NCBI GenBank assembly: GCA_963696405.1
Contig: CAVOJY010000006.1
Coordinates: 806,001 to 870,000 of the forward strand
Reading direction: 5' to 3'
Length of the DNA stretch: 64,000 nucleotides
Source: CAVOJY01 sp963696405
Lineage (GTDB): Bacteria > Chloroflexota > Limnocylindria > Limnocylindrales > CSP1-4
Part shown: positions 8,529 through 17,695 of the stretch, piece after piece
Position numbering within the stretch: the stretch's first letter is position 1
How the letters are laid out: every line of letters starts with the position of its first letter
Position numbers and translations under genes: made by a program
Notes under the pieces: model-generated
The model's database searches: none
The model's input: the letters and a program-made list of their open reading frames with translations, nothing else
What the model was told of the DNA's origin: nothing

Positions 8529-9206
8529 ATGGAAACCCTGTTGCTCGCCTTCGGCGCCGGAGTTGGCTCCGCCGCCGCCCCGTGCCTCTTGCCGCTCTAC
8601 CCGGGCTTCCTCGCCTACCTCGCCGGTTCGGCCCGACCGGACGGTGAGTCGCGGCCCACCTGGCCTCTCGGCTTCTTCGTGCTCTTCGGCGTGCTGAGCG
8701 CGATGCTCGTCATCGGGCTCATCGTGGCCATCGTGGGCGCGAGCGTGAGCGGGCTGATCGGCTACCTCATCCCGATCATCAACCTCGTCCTGATCCTGCT
8801 CGGGGTGCTACTCATCGCCGGGCGGAACCCCTTTGCCCGGCTGCCGCAGATCCGCGTGCCGGTCGTGCGGCACCCCTACGCCGGCGCGTATGTGTACGGG
8901 CTCTTCCTGGGACCGATTGCCCTTCCCTGCGCCGGTCCATTCCTCGTCGTTCTCTTCGTCATCTCGGTCGGCCTCGCCGACGCCGTTGCCAGCCTCGCCA
9001 CGTTCTTCGTGTTCGGGCTTGGCTTCGGACTGCCCCTGCTCCTCCTCTCGCTCCTCGCCGGGGCGACAGGGACGCGGCTCACCCGGTTCATCGCACGGCA
9101 TCATCGCGTAATCGACGTGGTCGCCGGGATCGTCCTCATCATCGCCGCGCTCTACGACCTGTGGGCGAATGCCGACGCGATCGGGGCGACCTTCGGGATC
9201 GGGTAG
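8529..9206 (+). CDS. ccdA: CcdA/DsbD-type thiol-disulfide transmembrane transporter
   Basis: The protein has 225 residues and six predicted membrane helices. The two redox cysteines occur in the expected family contexts, SAAAPCLLPLYPGF in helix 1 and ALPCAGPF in helix 4. CcdA carries reducing equivalents from cytoplasmic thioredoxin across the membrane. Its partner is almost certainly the TlpA-like lipoprotein encoded 68 bases upstream. No cytochrome c maturation genes are visible in the window. Confidence 0.88.
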   Translation: METLLLAFGAGVGSAAAPCLLPLYPGFLAYLAGSARPDGESRPTWPLGFFVLFGVLSAMLVIGLIVAIVGASVSGLIGYLIPIINLVLILLGVLLIAGRNPFARLPQIRVPVVRHPYAGAYVYGLFLGPIALPCAGPFLVVLFVISVGLADAVASLATFFVFGLGFGLPLLLLSLLAGATGTRLTRFIARHHRVIDVVAGIVLIIAALYDLWANADAIGATFGIG

Positions 9207-9237
9207 CGGCCTCGGCCGCCGCGGGCGGGCCGCGAGC

Positions 9238-10311
9238 CTACGCGGGGAGGCTGAACCAGAACTGCGTGTGGTCCGCTCGGGACTCCGCACCGACGCGCCC
9301 GCCACCCGTCTCGACCAGTTCCTTGACGATGGCAAGGCCGATCCCTGCGCCCCCGCAGGCTTGATCCCGTGACTTCTCGACACGGTAGAAGCGCTCGAAG
9401 ACGCGGGCGAGGTCGGCCTCCGGGATAGCCGGACCGGTGTTGACAACCGACACGAGCACGCTGCCCGGCCGCGACTCCGCCTTCACCCAGCAGCGCCCGG
9501 CCTCCGGCGTGTACCTGACGGCGTTGTGCAGGAGGTTGCCAAGGACCTGCGCGAGGTGGTCCGGACGGGCGCGCACGGGCAGCCTGGCCGGCAGGTCCAC
9601 CGAGAGGCCGATGCCGCCCCGGGCGAACGCCGGCTGGGCAAGGTCGACGGCGGCCTGGACGGCGACGGCGAGGTCGAGGTCCTCCGGCAGCTCAGCCGTG
9701 TCATCCGCGCTCTCCGCCAGCGTCTCGAGCGACCGGGCCAGCCGGGTCAGGCGGTCGACCTCCTCGCGAAGCGAGTCGAACGTCGCCGCGTCGGCCGGGA
9801 CGACCCCGTCGCGCATCGCCTCGAGGTACCCCTGCAGGTTCGTGAGCGGGGTCCGCAGCTCGTGCGATGCGTTCACTACGAAGTCGCGCCGGAGCTGCTC
9901 CTGGCGCCCAAGACTCTCGGCCATCTGGTTGAACGAGTCGGCCAGCGAGACGAGTTCCTCGGGTCCTGCTCGACGCACCCGGGCCGCGTAGTCGCCTTCT
10001 GCCACGCGGCGGGCCGCCGCTGCGAGGTCATCGAGTGGGCGGGTCAGGCGACGCGCGACGAGAACCGCAAGAACCACGCTCACCAGCGCGCTCACCAGCA
10101 CGGCGGCGATCACGACTGCGGTGACCGTTGAGTCGAACATCGCGTGCGAAGCGGCGACCGTCTCACCGTGCTCCACCATGAGCGCCTCGAAGGCGCGGCC
10201 ACCGAACCAGATCACGCCCACGCTGACCAGGAGGATGGCCGTGCCCGCGACGAGCAAGGTGGCGACGACGATGCGAGCGGACACGCCTCGGAGCATGTGG
10301 CGGGGGCTCAT
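9238..10311 (-). CDS. HAMP-domain sensor histidine kinase
   Basis: The protein has 357 residues. Two membrane helices (about 12-36 and 62-86) flank a very short extracytoplasmic loop of some 25 residues; HAMP follows (about 86-139), then HisKA with His near 150 in VNASHELRTPLTN, then HATPase with LGNLLHNAVRYTPE and GAGIGLAIVKELVE. The tiny external loop suggests it senses a membrane or intramembrane signal, as BaeS/VanS-like kinases do. Its ATG overlaps the stop of the upstream response regulator, so regulator and kinase are one operon. Confidence 0.88.
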   Translation of the reverse strand: MSPRHMLRGVSARIVVATLLVAGTAILLVSVGVIWFGGRAFEALMVEHGETVAASHAMFDSTVTAVVIAAVLVSALVSVVLAVLVARRLTRPLDDLAAAARRVAEGDYAARVRRAGPEELVSLADSFNQMAESLGRQEQLRRDFVVNASHELRTPLTNLQGYLEAMRDGVVPADAATFDSLREEVDRLTRLARSLETLAESADDTAELPEDLDLAVAVQAAVDLAQPAFARGGIGLSVDLPARLPVRARPDHLAQVLGNLLHNAVRYTPEAGRCWVKAESRPGSVLVSVVNTGPAIPEADLARVFERFYRVEKSRDQACGGAGIGLAIVKELVETGGGRVGAESRADHTQFWFSLPA

Positions 10312-11135
10312 CCGGGTGCGCCCTCGGCCCCGCCCGCGGTCGCATCGGCCCCGCTCATCGCCGCGCGGTACCCGACGCCGCGGACGGTGGTCACGTAGCG
10401 TGGGCTCTCCGGGTCATCACCCAGCTTCTCGCGCAGGCGGCCCACGTAGACGTCCACGGTGCGGTCCAGCGCCTCTCCTTCGCCCTTGCCGTACAGCGCA
10501 TCGAGCAGCTGGTCCCGGGTGCGAACCCGGCCCCCTGCCTCGACGAGCGCGGCGAGCAGCCGGAACTCGGCGGTCGTGAGAGGCACCGTCTCTGCGCCGC
10601 GGCGCACCTGGTGCCGGTCCAGGTCGATCTCCAGGTCGGCGAGGCACAGCGTGCCCCGGTCGGGTTCTGGCGGCATCGGGCCCGGACCCATCGCCCCCGA
10701 GCCGGCGGGCGCCCCGGCGCGCCGCAAGATGGTCTGCACGCGGACCACCAGCTCGGCCGGCGAAAAGGGTTTCGGCAGGTAGTCGTCGGCACCGGTCGCC
10801 AGCCCGCGCACACGATCGGCCACGGTCCCCCGCGCGGACAGGATGAGGATCGGGACGGGCATCTCGTCACGGACGAGACGCATCACCGTCATCCCGTCCA
10901 GCTCGGGAAGCATGAGGTCGAGGATGACGAGGCTGGGCCGGTGCTCAAGGATCGACTGCAGAGCCGTGCGACCATCGCCGGCAGTGATCACCGGGTATCC
11001 CGCGCGCTCTAGGTAGACGCGCACGAGGGCAACGATCTTCGGGTCGTCGTCCACGACGAGGATGGGGCGGCCATCGGCGCCGGGTCCGGAACCCGGCTGG
11101 GCAGAGGGGACAAGAGAGGGCATGGTCGGCTGCAT
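10308..11135 (-). CDS. OmpR-family response regulator
   Basis: About 275 residues. The receiver domain has DDDPKIVALV, the phospho-acceptor Asp in LVILDLMLPELDG, and the lysine in DDYLPKPFSP. The C-terminal winged helix contains VPLTTAEFRLLAALVE and VDVYVGRLREKLGDD. A Gly/Pro-rich linker of about 25 residues separates the domains. The open frame extends to 11270, but that would overlap the divergent gene; the ATG at 11135 or 11123 is preferred, neither with a clear ribosome binding site. It forms an operon with the kinase that follows. Confidence 0.85.
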   Translation of the reverse strand: MQPTMPSLVPSAQPGSGPGADGRPILVVDDDPKIVALVRVYLERAGYPVITAGDGRTALQSILEHRPSLVILDLMLPELDGMTVMRLVRDEMPVPILILSARGTVADRVRGLATGADDYLPKPFSPAELVVRVQTILRRAGAPAGSGAMGPGPMPPEPDRGTLCLADLEIDLDRHQVRRGAETVPLTTAEFRLLAALVEAGGRVRTRDQLLDALYGKGEGEALDRTVDVYVGRLREKLGDDPESPRYVTTVRGVGYRAAMSGADATAGGAEGAPG

Positions 11136-11262
11136 CGTAGCGTGCAATCGTCGCGCCCCCGTGTGACGGGGTGATGACGCGAGCGAGAGCGAGCACGGGC
11201 AGGGTGGCACAATTGAGGAGCGGGACGGAGCGGCACAGCCGGCCGCCGCAGGGGAGGTTGCC

Positions 11263-12489
11263 GTGGTCACAATCTCGGTCGAGCGGGCGGTTCCCGGACC
11301 GCCCGGGGATGCCTACTACGCGCTCACTCACGCCGCCGTGCTGCACGACTGGCTCTGCGATTTCGCCAGTGTCTCGCCACGCCCGGGCGGGCCCGTCTAC
11401 CTGCGGTGGCACGACAGCACGTACGTCTGCGGCGAGTTCCTGTCGCTCGATGAGGATCGGTCTGTCGCGTTGTCGTGGCGCGGCCCGGCAGATGCAGCGC
11501 CGGGGCGGGTCGCGGTGCGGTTCTCGGAGGTGAACGCGAAGGCGAAGACTGGGACTATCGTAGCCATCGAGCACGAGATGCCGGACGAGGACTCCGCCGG
11601 CGAGCGAGCCGCCGCGGCGGAGCAGCGCTGGACCGAGGCGCTCGGGAACCTGGCGTACCTGCTCGAGACCGGCCTCGACCGACGGACGCAGGAGCGACCG
11701 TTGCTCGGGATCTACGTCTCGGATTTCAACCCCGTGATCGCCAGGACGCTGGGCGTGCCCGTGGTCCACGGTATGCGCCTGGACGGCGTCTCGGAGGGTC
11801 TGGGGGCGGACGCGGCGGGCCTCCGGAAGGACGATGTGCTGGTCGAGATGGCCGGTTTCCCGATCCGCAGCGAGTTTGGATCGGTTGTCGCGGCGCTCCA
11901 GGGCAAGCGCGGAGGCGATCGAGTGGAGGTCGTCTTCTATCGCGGTCCGGAGCGTCGAACGGTGACCATGGAGCTGTCGCGCCGGCCCGTGCCGGAGGTT
12001 CCGCTGGGAGCCTCGACGCTCGCCGAGGCTGTGAAGGCCCGACGGGCCGAGGGGCTTGATGCGCTCGTGGCATGCCTCCGCGACGCGGATGACGAGGCGG
12101 CCGGCCGCCGGCCCGCTGAGGGCGGGTGGAACGCGAAGGAAGTGCTGGCTCACCTCGTCCACGTCGACCGGGCGACGCTCGCCAACGTGGTCGATCTCGT
12201 CGGGGGACACGAGCGCGTGGCGGACGACGACGGCGGAAACCTTGACGCCGCGGTCCAGGCGACGGTCTCGGCCTTCCCGACGGTGGCCGAGCTCATGGAC
12301 GAGCTGCGGCGCCTCGCGGTTGAGGCCGAGGCGCTGGCGGCAGCGTTGCCTCCGGAGTTCGTCGCCCGAACCTGCACGTACGTTCCCGTGGCCCAGCAAC
12401 TGCTCGACACCGGGTACCACGTGCAGTCACACGTGGGCCAGATCGAGGCCGCGGTTCGGGGTCAGCCAGCAGGGCCGCCCACTTCCTGA
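11263..12489 (+). CDS. SRPBCC (AHSA1) - PDZ - DinB three-domain protein
   Basis: The protein has 408 residues; GTG start with GGGGAGG six bases upstream. Residues about 1-135 resemble an AHSA1/START-type SRPBCC domain (SVERAVPGPPGDAYYALT, then VALSWRG). Residues about 140-235 read as a PDZ domain (GMRLDGVSEGLGADAAGLRK, DDVLVEM, GDRVEVVFYR). Residues about 245-400 resemble the DinB/mycothiol-dependent maleylpyruvate isomerase four-helix bundle, with the metal-type histidine pattern AHLVHVD and HVQSHVGQ. All three domains are in one uninterrupted frame. Function is unknown; each domain is a binding module, so a small-molecule or peptide-triggered stress protein is conceivable. Confidence 0.8.
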   Translation: MVTISVERAVPGPPGDAYYALTHAAVLHDWLCDFASVSPRPGGPVYLRWHDSTYVCGEFLSLDEDRSVALSWRGPADAAPGRVAVRFSEVNAKAKTGTIVAIEHEMPDEDSAGERAAAAEQRWTEALGNLAYLLETGLDRRTQERPLLGIYVSDFNPVIARTLGVPVVHGMRLDGVSEGLGADAAGLRKDDVLVEMAGFPIRSEFGSVVAALQGKRGGDRVEVVFYRGPERRTVTMELSRRPVPEVPLGASTLAEAVKARRAEGLDALVACLRDADDEAAGRRPAEGGWNAKEVLAHLVHVDRATLANVVDLVGGHERVADDDGGNLDAAVQATVSAFPTVAELMDELRRLAVEAEALAAALPPEFVARTCTYVPVAQQLLDTGYHVQSHVGQIEAAVRGQPAGPPTS

Positions 12490-12526
12490 CGACAGTCCTA
12501 TCCCTCGCGGCCCGGCACCGCCGAGG

Positions 12527-12967
12527 TCAGTCCGCCTCGACTATCTCGATGAACGTCTCGACGGCCGTCTCGGCGCGCAGCGTCGCCTTCACCGAGCAGT
12601 AGCGGTCGCTGCTGAGTTTCACGGCCTTCTCGACGGCCTCGCGCTTCAGGCTCTTGCCCGTGGCGGTGTACGTGAGGACGATCCGGGTGAACGGCCACGG
12701 CGGGTCGGGCTCCTGCTCGGCCGACACGAGGACCCGCAGGCCGCGGAGGTCCTGGCGTTGCTTGCGGAGGATCTCGACGACGTCCCAGGCGGTGCAACCG
12801 GCGAGGCCGGCGAGGAACGCGTCGGTCGCGCTCATGGCGGTGAGGTCCGGCGCCCGGCCGTGCACGCGTTCGCCCGGGGCCGCGACGGTGATCGTGTGGT
12901 CGGGGCGTGCCCCGTGGGCGACGAAGGTCGACGTGTCGGGCTGCCAGACGACGGTGACGAGTTTCAC
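12527..12967 (-). CDS. OsmC family protein
   Basis: The protein has 146 residues. The sequence around DAFLAGLAGCTAWDVVEILRK carries the first conserved cysteine of the OsmC/YhfA fold, and the C-terminal EKAVKLSSDRYCSVKATL carries the second. These two cysteines form the peroxide-reactive pair in Ohr/OsmC peroxidases. The spacing and the YCSVKATL end match the YhfA-like branch. The GTG start at 12967 is supported by GAGGAG just upstream; the frame runs further but into the promoter region of the E2 gene. Confidence 0.85.
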   Translation of the reverse strand: MKLVTVVWQPDTSTFVAHGARPDHTITVAAPGERVHGRAPDLTAMSATDAFLAGLAGCTAWDVVEILRKQRQDLRGLRVLVSAEQEPDPPWPFTRIVLTYTATGKSLKREAVEKAVKLSSDRYCSVKATLRAETAVETFIEIVEAD

Positions 12968-13119
12968 GGGACTCCTCGGGTGGCTTCGCGGCTCCCTGCC
13001 GGCGGCAGGTGGAGGATAGCGGGACGGCGCCCGGACGGGATACTCGGTCGCTCGCGGGTAGACTCCGGGATGATGACAGGGGTCGCTCGCCGCACCGGAG
13101 AGTCCGGAGGGACCGGATC

Positions 13120-14430
13120 GTGACAACCGTGACCATGCCCCAGTTGGGCGAGGGCGTGTCGGAAGGTACCATCGGGCGCTGGCTGAAGCAGCCCGGCGAC
13201 CGCGTCGAGAAGGACGAACCGCTCGTGGAGGTGATCACCGAGAAGGTGAACGCCGAAGCCCCGTCCCCCGTCGCGGGCACGCTGGTACGGATCCTGGCAC
13301 CCGAGGGAGAGAAGGTCGCCGTCCTGGCGCCGATCGCAGAGATTGCAGAGATCGACGAGATCTCCGGGACCGCTGCAGCAATCAGGCCTGTCGCCGAACC
13401 CGCCCGGGCGCCAGGGCCCGCTCCAGCGTCCGAGCCCGTCGCGACGCCCTCGAGCCCGGCGTCGGCTGCCACGCCTCCGCCGGAGCGTGCCCAGGCAGCG
13501 GCGCGGGGCGCGTTCGATGGTCGTGCAGCGCCCGCGGTCCGCCGACTGGCCCTGGAGCTCGGCGTGGACCTCGCCGACGTGGCCGCTGCCCAGGCCCCAG
13601 GCGCTGGTCGCCTCAGCCGCGAGGACGTGGTGGCGTATTCGGCCGGTCGCGGCCCGGCCGTGCGAGAGGCCGCTCAGCCAGCTGCCCAGCCGGCACCCGC
13701 ACCTGCAGCCGCCTCCCCGGCCCCCAACGAGGTGATCGTGCCGCTCTCGCGTCTGCGACTGGGGATCGCGGCGCAGATGACGCGGGCGGGGGCCGTGCCC
13801 CACGCGTACGTAACGGCCGAGATCGACATGACCCCGGTTGTCCGTCGCCGCGCATCCATCCGTGCCGAGTACCAGGCGCGGGAGGGGATCTCGATCGGCT
13901 TCGTTCCGTTCGTGGTCAAGGCCGTGGTCGAGGCCCTGCGCCGTCACCCGGACCTGAACGCGCACTGGACCGAGCAGGGGCTCGTGCGGAAGCGGCAGGT
14001 CAACGTCGGGATCGCCGTCGCGGTCGACGACGGCCTGCTCGTTCCCGTCGTCCACGACGCCGACCAGCTGTCGATCAACGGGCTCAACCACGCCATCGTC
14101 GAGGTCGCGGCGCGCGCCCGCGAAGGTCGCCTCCGCCTGGGCGACGTCCAGGGCGGGACGTTCACCGTGGACAACGCGGGGGCGTTCGGCTCCATCTTCA
14201 CCGTCCCGCTCCTCAACGTGCCCGAGATCGCCATCGTGACCATGGAAGCGATCGTGAAGCGGCCGGTGGTTCGGGAAGAAGTCGGCGGCGATGTGATCGC
14301 GATTCGTTCGATGATGACCATGGTGGCGGGCTTCGATCACCGCGCCACCGACGGCGCCCAGGTCGGCAGGTTCCTCCAGGATGTCCGGGCCTGGCTGGAG
14401 TCGCTGGACGAGCGAACGCCGCTCTGGTAG
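13120..14430 (+). CDS. dihydrolipoamide acyltransferase (E2) of a 2-oxo acid dehydrogenase complex
   Basis: The protein has 436 residues; GTG start after GGAGGGA. Domain order is lipoyl domain (about 4-80) with lipoylated K42 in VITEKVNAE, an Ala/Pro linker, a peripheral subunit-binding domain (about 128-165, VRRLALELGVDLADV), a second Ala/Pro linker, and the catalytic chloramphenicol-acetyltransferase-like domain with active-site DHRATDG. It transfers an acyl group from lipoamide to CoA. The gene stands alone; the E1 alpha/beta genes of this window lie 29 kb away, so it could serve a pyruvate, branched-chain or acetoin-type complex. Confidence 0.88.
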   Translation: MTTVTMPQLGEGVSEGTIGRWLKQPGDRVEKDEPLVEVITEKVNAEAPSPVAGTLVRILAPEGEKVAVLAPIAEIAEIDEISGTAAAIRPVAEPARAPGPAPASEPVATPSSPASAATPPPERAQAAARGAFDGRAAPAVRRLALELGVDLADVAAAQAPGAGRLSREDVVAYSAGRGPAVREAAQPAAQPAPAPAAASPAPNEVIVPLSRLRLGIAAQMTRAGAVPHAYVTAEIDMTPVVRRRASIRAEYQAREGISIGFVPFVVKAVVEALRRHPDLNAHWTEQGLVRKRQVNVGIAVAVDDGLLVPVVHDADQLSINGLNHAIVEVAARAREGRLRLGDVQGGTFTVDNAGAFGSIFTVPLLNVPEIAIVTMEAIVKRPVVREEVGGDVIAIRSMMTMVAGFDHRATDGAQVGRFLQDVRAWLESLDERTPLW

Positions 14431-14506
14431 GCGTCTTCACCACATCTTCACCGCGCGGTCCGATCCTGCTCTCAGCAACCATAGGAGATACAGCAAGGAG
14501 GCCAGC

Positions 14507-15003
14507 ATGCCCCGACTCCTCCGCCTCATCGGCACCGCCGCGATCCCGACAGCGTTGGCGATCGCCCTCGTCGGCGTCCCGGCCGTGGCGGCCGTCGAGC
14601 CGGCCCCGACTCCCACCCCGGCCTCGGCAGCGCTTACCTTGGATCCCGTCCCCGGCGGCCTGGCCGCCTTCGGGCACGGCAGCGCGCGGATCCACATCCC
14701 CCAGGACGGCAACGTCACCGGCAAGATGACCCTCGGCCGCCTGCGTGTGCGCGGCGCGGACGCCGTCATCGTCGAGGCCTACGCCTCCCGGGAGACGCTG
14801 AAGGACGGCTCCGTCCTCTACCGCGGCGTCCGCGGTCCCTTCAGCTCACCGGCCGCACGTTCACCGTGTGGCTCGCCGGCGACGACCTGCGCTTCGCCGC
14901 GACCGGCGACGGCATCGCGGTTCTCAGGGGCCACGGCAAGTTCCGCGTGGACGGCCGCGCTGTTCGCGGCTGGACCCTCCGCGGCATCCACGTGCGCTTC
15001 TGA
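14507..15003 (+). pseudogene. secreted protein of unknown function, single frameshift
   Basis: The ATG follows AAGGAGG. The product begins with a signal peptide (about 1-31, PRLLRLIG..VAAVEPAP) and a Pro/Thr linker, then a globular domain with GSARIHIPQDG and GRLRVRGADAVIVEA. After VLYRGVRGPF the frame should continue as QLTGRTFTVWLAGDDLRF through to WTLRGIHVRF and a TGA at 15001-15003, but this lies one frame away. One missing base near 14837-14842 (TTC followed by CAG) restores the protein to about 165 residues. Unrepaired, the frame runs into meaningless sequence to 15160. I do not know the family. The break may be an assembly error. Confidence 0.65.
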
Positions 15004-15205
15004 GCCTCGCGTCGCCCCGGCCGCCCCACGTCGTCACCCGCTGTCCAGGTCGCTCGTCTCCTCGACCGACGACCCGCTCATCCGGAAGCGGGTCGCCTTC
15101 ACGCTCGCTGGCAGGTCCGCCGTCCGTGCGCTAGCATCGCGGCCTATTCAGCATGCATAGGGCTTATGCAGCCGCCCGATGCGGGGCCGCGAACGGGAGG
15201 CGACC

Positions 15206-16702
15206 GTGGACTCCACCGAGATCAGGCAGGCGCAGGCCGCGCACGCGCGCCGTGCAGGAGGCCGCCGTTCGTCAACCGGCGCGACCTGGCGCGCGCCCTT
15301 GGCCCGGACGGGAAGCCCGCGGTAAGCCGGCGCGCGCCCATCTGGGCCGACGTGCCCGGACGAGCAGTGGAACGACTGGCGCTGGCAGCTCAGCAAGCGC
15401 CTGAACGAGCTCGACGGGATCGCCCAGGTCCTCAACCTCACCGAGGAGGAGCGCGAGGGCCTGTCCGCGCCCGACAAGTTCCGGGTGGACATCACGCCGT
15501 ACTTCCTCAGCCTCATCGACCCGGACGACCCGAACGATCCGATCCGCCGGCAGGTGATCCCCCTCGGTCGCGAGCTGAACGCCTTCACCGGGATGATGGA
15601 GGACTCGCTCGCAGAGGACCGCCACTCGCCCGTCCCCGGCCTCGTCCACCGTTACCCGGACCGCGTGCTCATGCTTGTCACCACCCAGTGCGCGAGCTAC
15701 TGCCGGTACTGCACCCGCGCGCGGATCGTCGGCGACCCGGGCCAGAACTTCAACAAGCGCGAGGTCGAGGCGCAGCTCGAGTACCTGCGCCGGACGCCGC
15801 AGGTCCGCGACGTCCTCATCTCGGGCGGCGATCCGCTCACGATCGCGCCAAAGACGCTCGACTGGGTCCTCCGGAGCCTGCGCGAGATCCCCCACCTCGA
15901 GATCGTCCGGATCGGGACGCGCGTGCCGGTCTTCATGCCGCAGCGGGTGGACGACGACCTGTGCGACATGCTGCAGCGCTACCACCCGCTCTGGATGAAC
16001 CTCCACTTCAACCACCCGAACGAGATCACGCCGGAGGTCGCCCGGGCGGTGGACAAGCTGACGCGGGCTGGGGTCCCGATCGGCAACCAGTCCGTGCTCC
16101 TCGCCGGCGTGAACGATTGCGTCCACGTCATGCGGGCACTCGTCCAGAAACTCGTCGAGATCCGGGTTCGGCCGTACTACCTGTACCAGTGCGACCTGAT
16201 CGAGGGCGCGGGCCACCTCCGGACGCCCGTCGGGAAGGGGCTGGAGATCATCGAGGGCCTGCGCGGCCACACCTCCGGTTTCGCGGTCCCAACGTACTGC
16301 ATCGACGCTCCCGGCGGCGGCGGCAAGATCCCGGTCATGCCCAACTACCTCATCAGCTACTCAGACCACAAGGTCGTCCTCCGCAACTTCGAGGGGTTCA
16401 TCACCACCTACGAGGAGCCGCAGGACTACGCGGCCCACGACCGGCGGACCTGCTCCTACTGCAGGAACAAGCGGCCCGAGCCGGGCCAGGAGGGCCTGAC
16501 CGGGCTGCTCGACGGCGACGCCATGTGGATCGAGCCCGCCGGGTTCGCCCGGATGCACGAGCGTGGCAACATCGAGGCACACCGGCTCCAGGACGCCTCG
16601 AAGTGGGTGCCCTACGGCGTCGGCGCGATCGAGGGTCAGCCGGTCATGCCCGGCCTGGCGCCCGGGACCGACGACAGGGAGGATCGCCCGGCCGAAAGCT
16701 GA
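15206..16702 (+). pseudogene. kamA: lysine 2,3-aminomutase, frameshifted near the 5' end
   Basis: The intact body (15359-16702) is a KamA-type radical SAM enzyme: cluster motif CASYCRYC, SAM-region ISGGDPL, PLP region and C-terminal zinc-type cysteines in RRTCSYCRNK. It interconverts L-lysine and L-beta-lysine. The family N-terminal motif is split: IWADVP ends in one frame at about 15355 and DEQWNDWRWQL starts in another at 15359, so one extra G in cccggacgag breaks it. A GTG at 15206 with GGGAGG upstream lies in a third register, so a compensating -1 shift is needed between about 15260 and 15320. Beta-lysine feeds osmolyte N-acetyl-beta-lysine synthesis in some microbes, but no acetyltransferase AblB adjoins. 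Without repair, translation could only start at GTG 15485 and lose the N-terminal domain. Confidence 0.8.
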
Positions 16703-16735
16703 ACCAGCGGCCGCCCCGACCCGCGCCGTGGTTCC

Positions 16736-17533
16736 TCAGCCCGTGCCCTCACCCGCCAGCAGAGACAGCACGGCCACGAGGTATATCGCGTACGGCAGCA
16801 GCCAGCCGAGGGGGAAGACCGCGTCCGCCCACCGCGAACCCATGCCGCGCTCCCGCAGGGGAGATGCGCTGACGAGCAGCGCGGGCGGCAAGACGATCGA
16901 GCTGTACACGACGACGAACTGCCAGAAGTAGATCGTCACGAGGTAAACGAGCGCGGGCCCGATCGGGGCCCCGCCAAGGAGCACGTCCCCCAGCAGCCAG
17001 TCGACCCCGGTCTGGTACAGCCCGCCGAGCAGGAGAACCGCCGGCACGGAGAACCGCCAGCGGTCGTGGTACCTCACGAACAGCGCCACGAGGCCGATGT
17101 ACCACGGCATCGTGAGCGCCAGGTCGACGAGCAGGTTGGGGTGCGCCGCGGCCCCCTCGGCCCAGAACAGCGCCCGGCAGGCGAGAAAGACCGTCTCCAC
17201 GACTGCAGCGTTGGCGATCCCGAGCAGCGTCGCATTCCGCCGCGGGTGAGCGAGCAGCCGTGGCGCCCAGGCGCGGAAGGCCAGGACGTACAGGATGGTC
17301 AGGAGGCCGGAGGCCTCGATCGCGACCGCCTGGGCAACCGACGAGGGAGCGGGCGACCCGAGTGTCCCGATCAGGAGCGACGACTGCCCCCACGCGACCC
17401 CGAGCAGCGTGACCCAGGCCAGGAATGGGAGCCGGGCCGGGGCGGCCGGGGCGACGTCCGGAACGTCGCCGTCTCCGATCCCGCTCGTGTCGTCCGGGCG
17501 CTCCTCTGGAAGGGTCGTCAGGGGCAGGGACAT
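16736..17533 (-). CDS. multi-pass membrane protein of unknown function
   Basis: The protein has 265 residues with about seven hydrophobic helices after a polar, acidic N-terminal tail of some 30 residues. Helices include the segments LPFLAWVTLLGVAWG, LLTILYVLAFRAW, LLVDLALTMPWYIGLVALF and WLLPYAIYLVAVLSLLAG. Charged loops are short. No family motif was recognised; the pattern resembles small integral membrane proteins without known catalytic residues. The ATG at 17533 was preferred over the upstream GTG frame, though neither has a clear ribosome binding site. It is convergent with kamA and divergent from the F420-type oxidoreductase gene. Confidence 0.65.
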   Translation of the reverse strand: MSLPLTTLPEERPDDTSGIGDGDVPDVAPAAPARLPFLAWVTLLGVAWGQSSLLIGTLGSPAPSSVAQAVAIEASGLLTILYVLAFRAWAPRLLAHPRRNATLLGIANAAVVETVFLACRALFWAEGAAAHPNLLVDLALTMPWYIGLVALFVRYHDRWRFSVPAVLLLGGLYQTGVDWLLGDVLLGGAPIGPALVYLVTIYFWQFVVVYSSIVLPPALLVSASPLRERGMGSRWADAVFPLGWLLPYAIYLVAVLSLLAGEGTG

Positions 17534-17695
17534 CAGCGTCAAGTATCGCGGGTCCCGCGGGACGCGGCGTCTCCCGCATGCCCGGCGTCCCTGCACAGCT
17601 GACGGCTGAAGGCGCGATCATCGGTCGGGCGGCAACCCCTGGCTAAAATCGCCATGCCCGCAGCCCCTGCCCCACGCCCACGAAGGAGGTCCCCC

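Noticed and set aside
14837..14845. Programmed frameshift in the secreted protein gene
   Set aside because: No slippery heptamer or stimulator structure is obvious, and similar breaks occur in nine unrelated genes.
15004..15205. Riboswitch or regulatory RNA upstream of kamA
   Set aside because: I found no conserved lysine-riboswitch elements or a clear set of paired stems.
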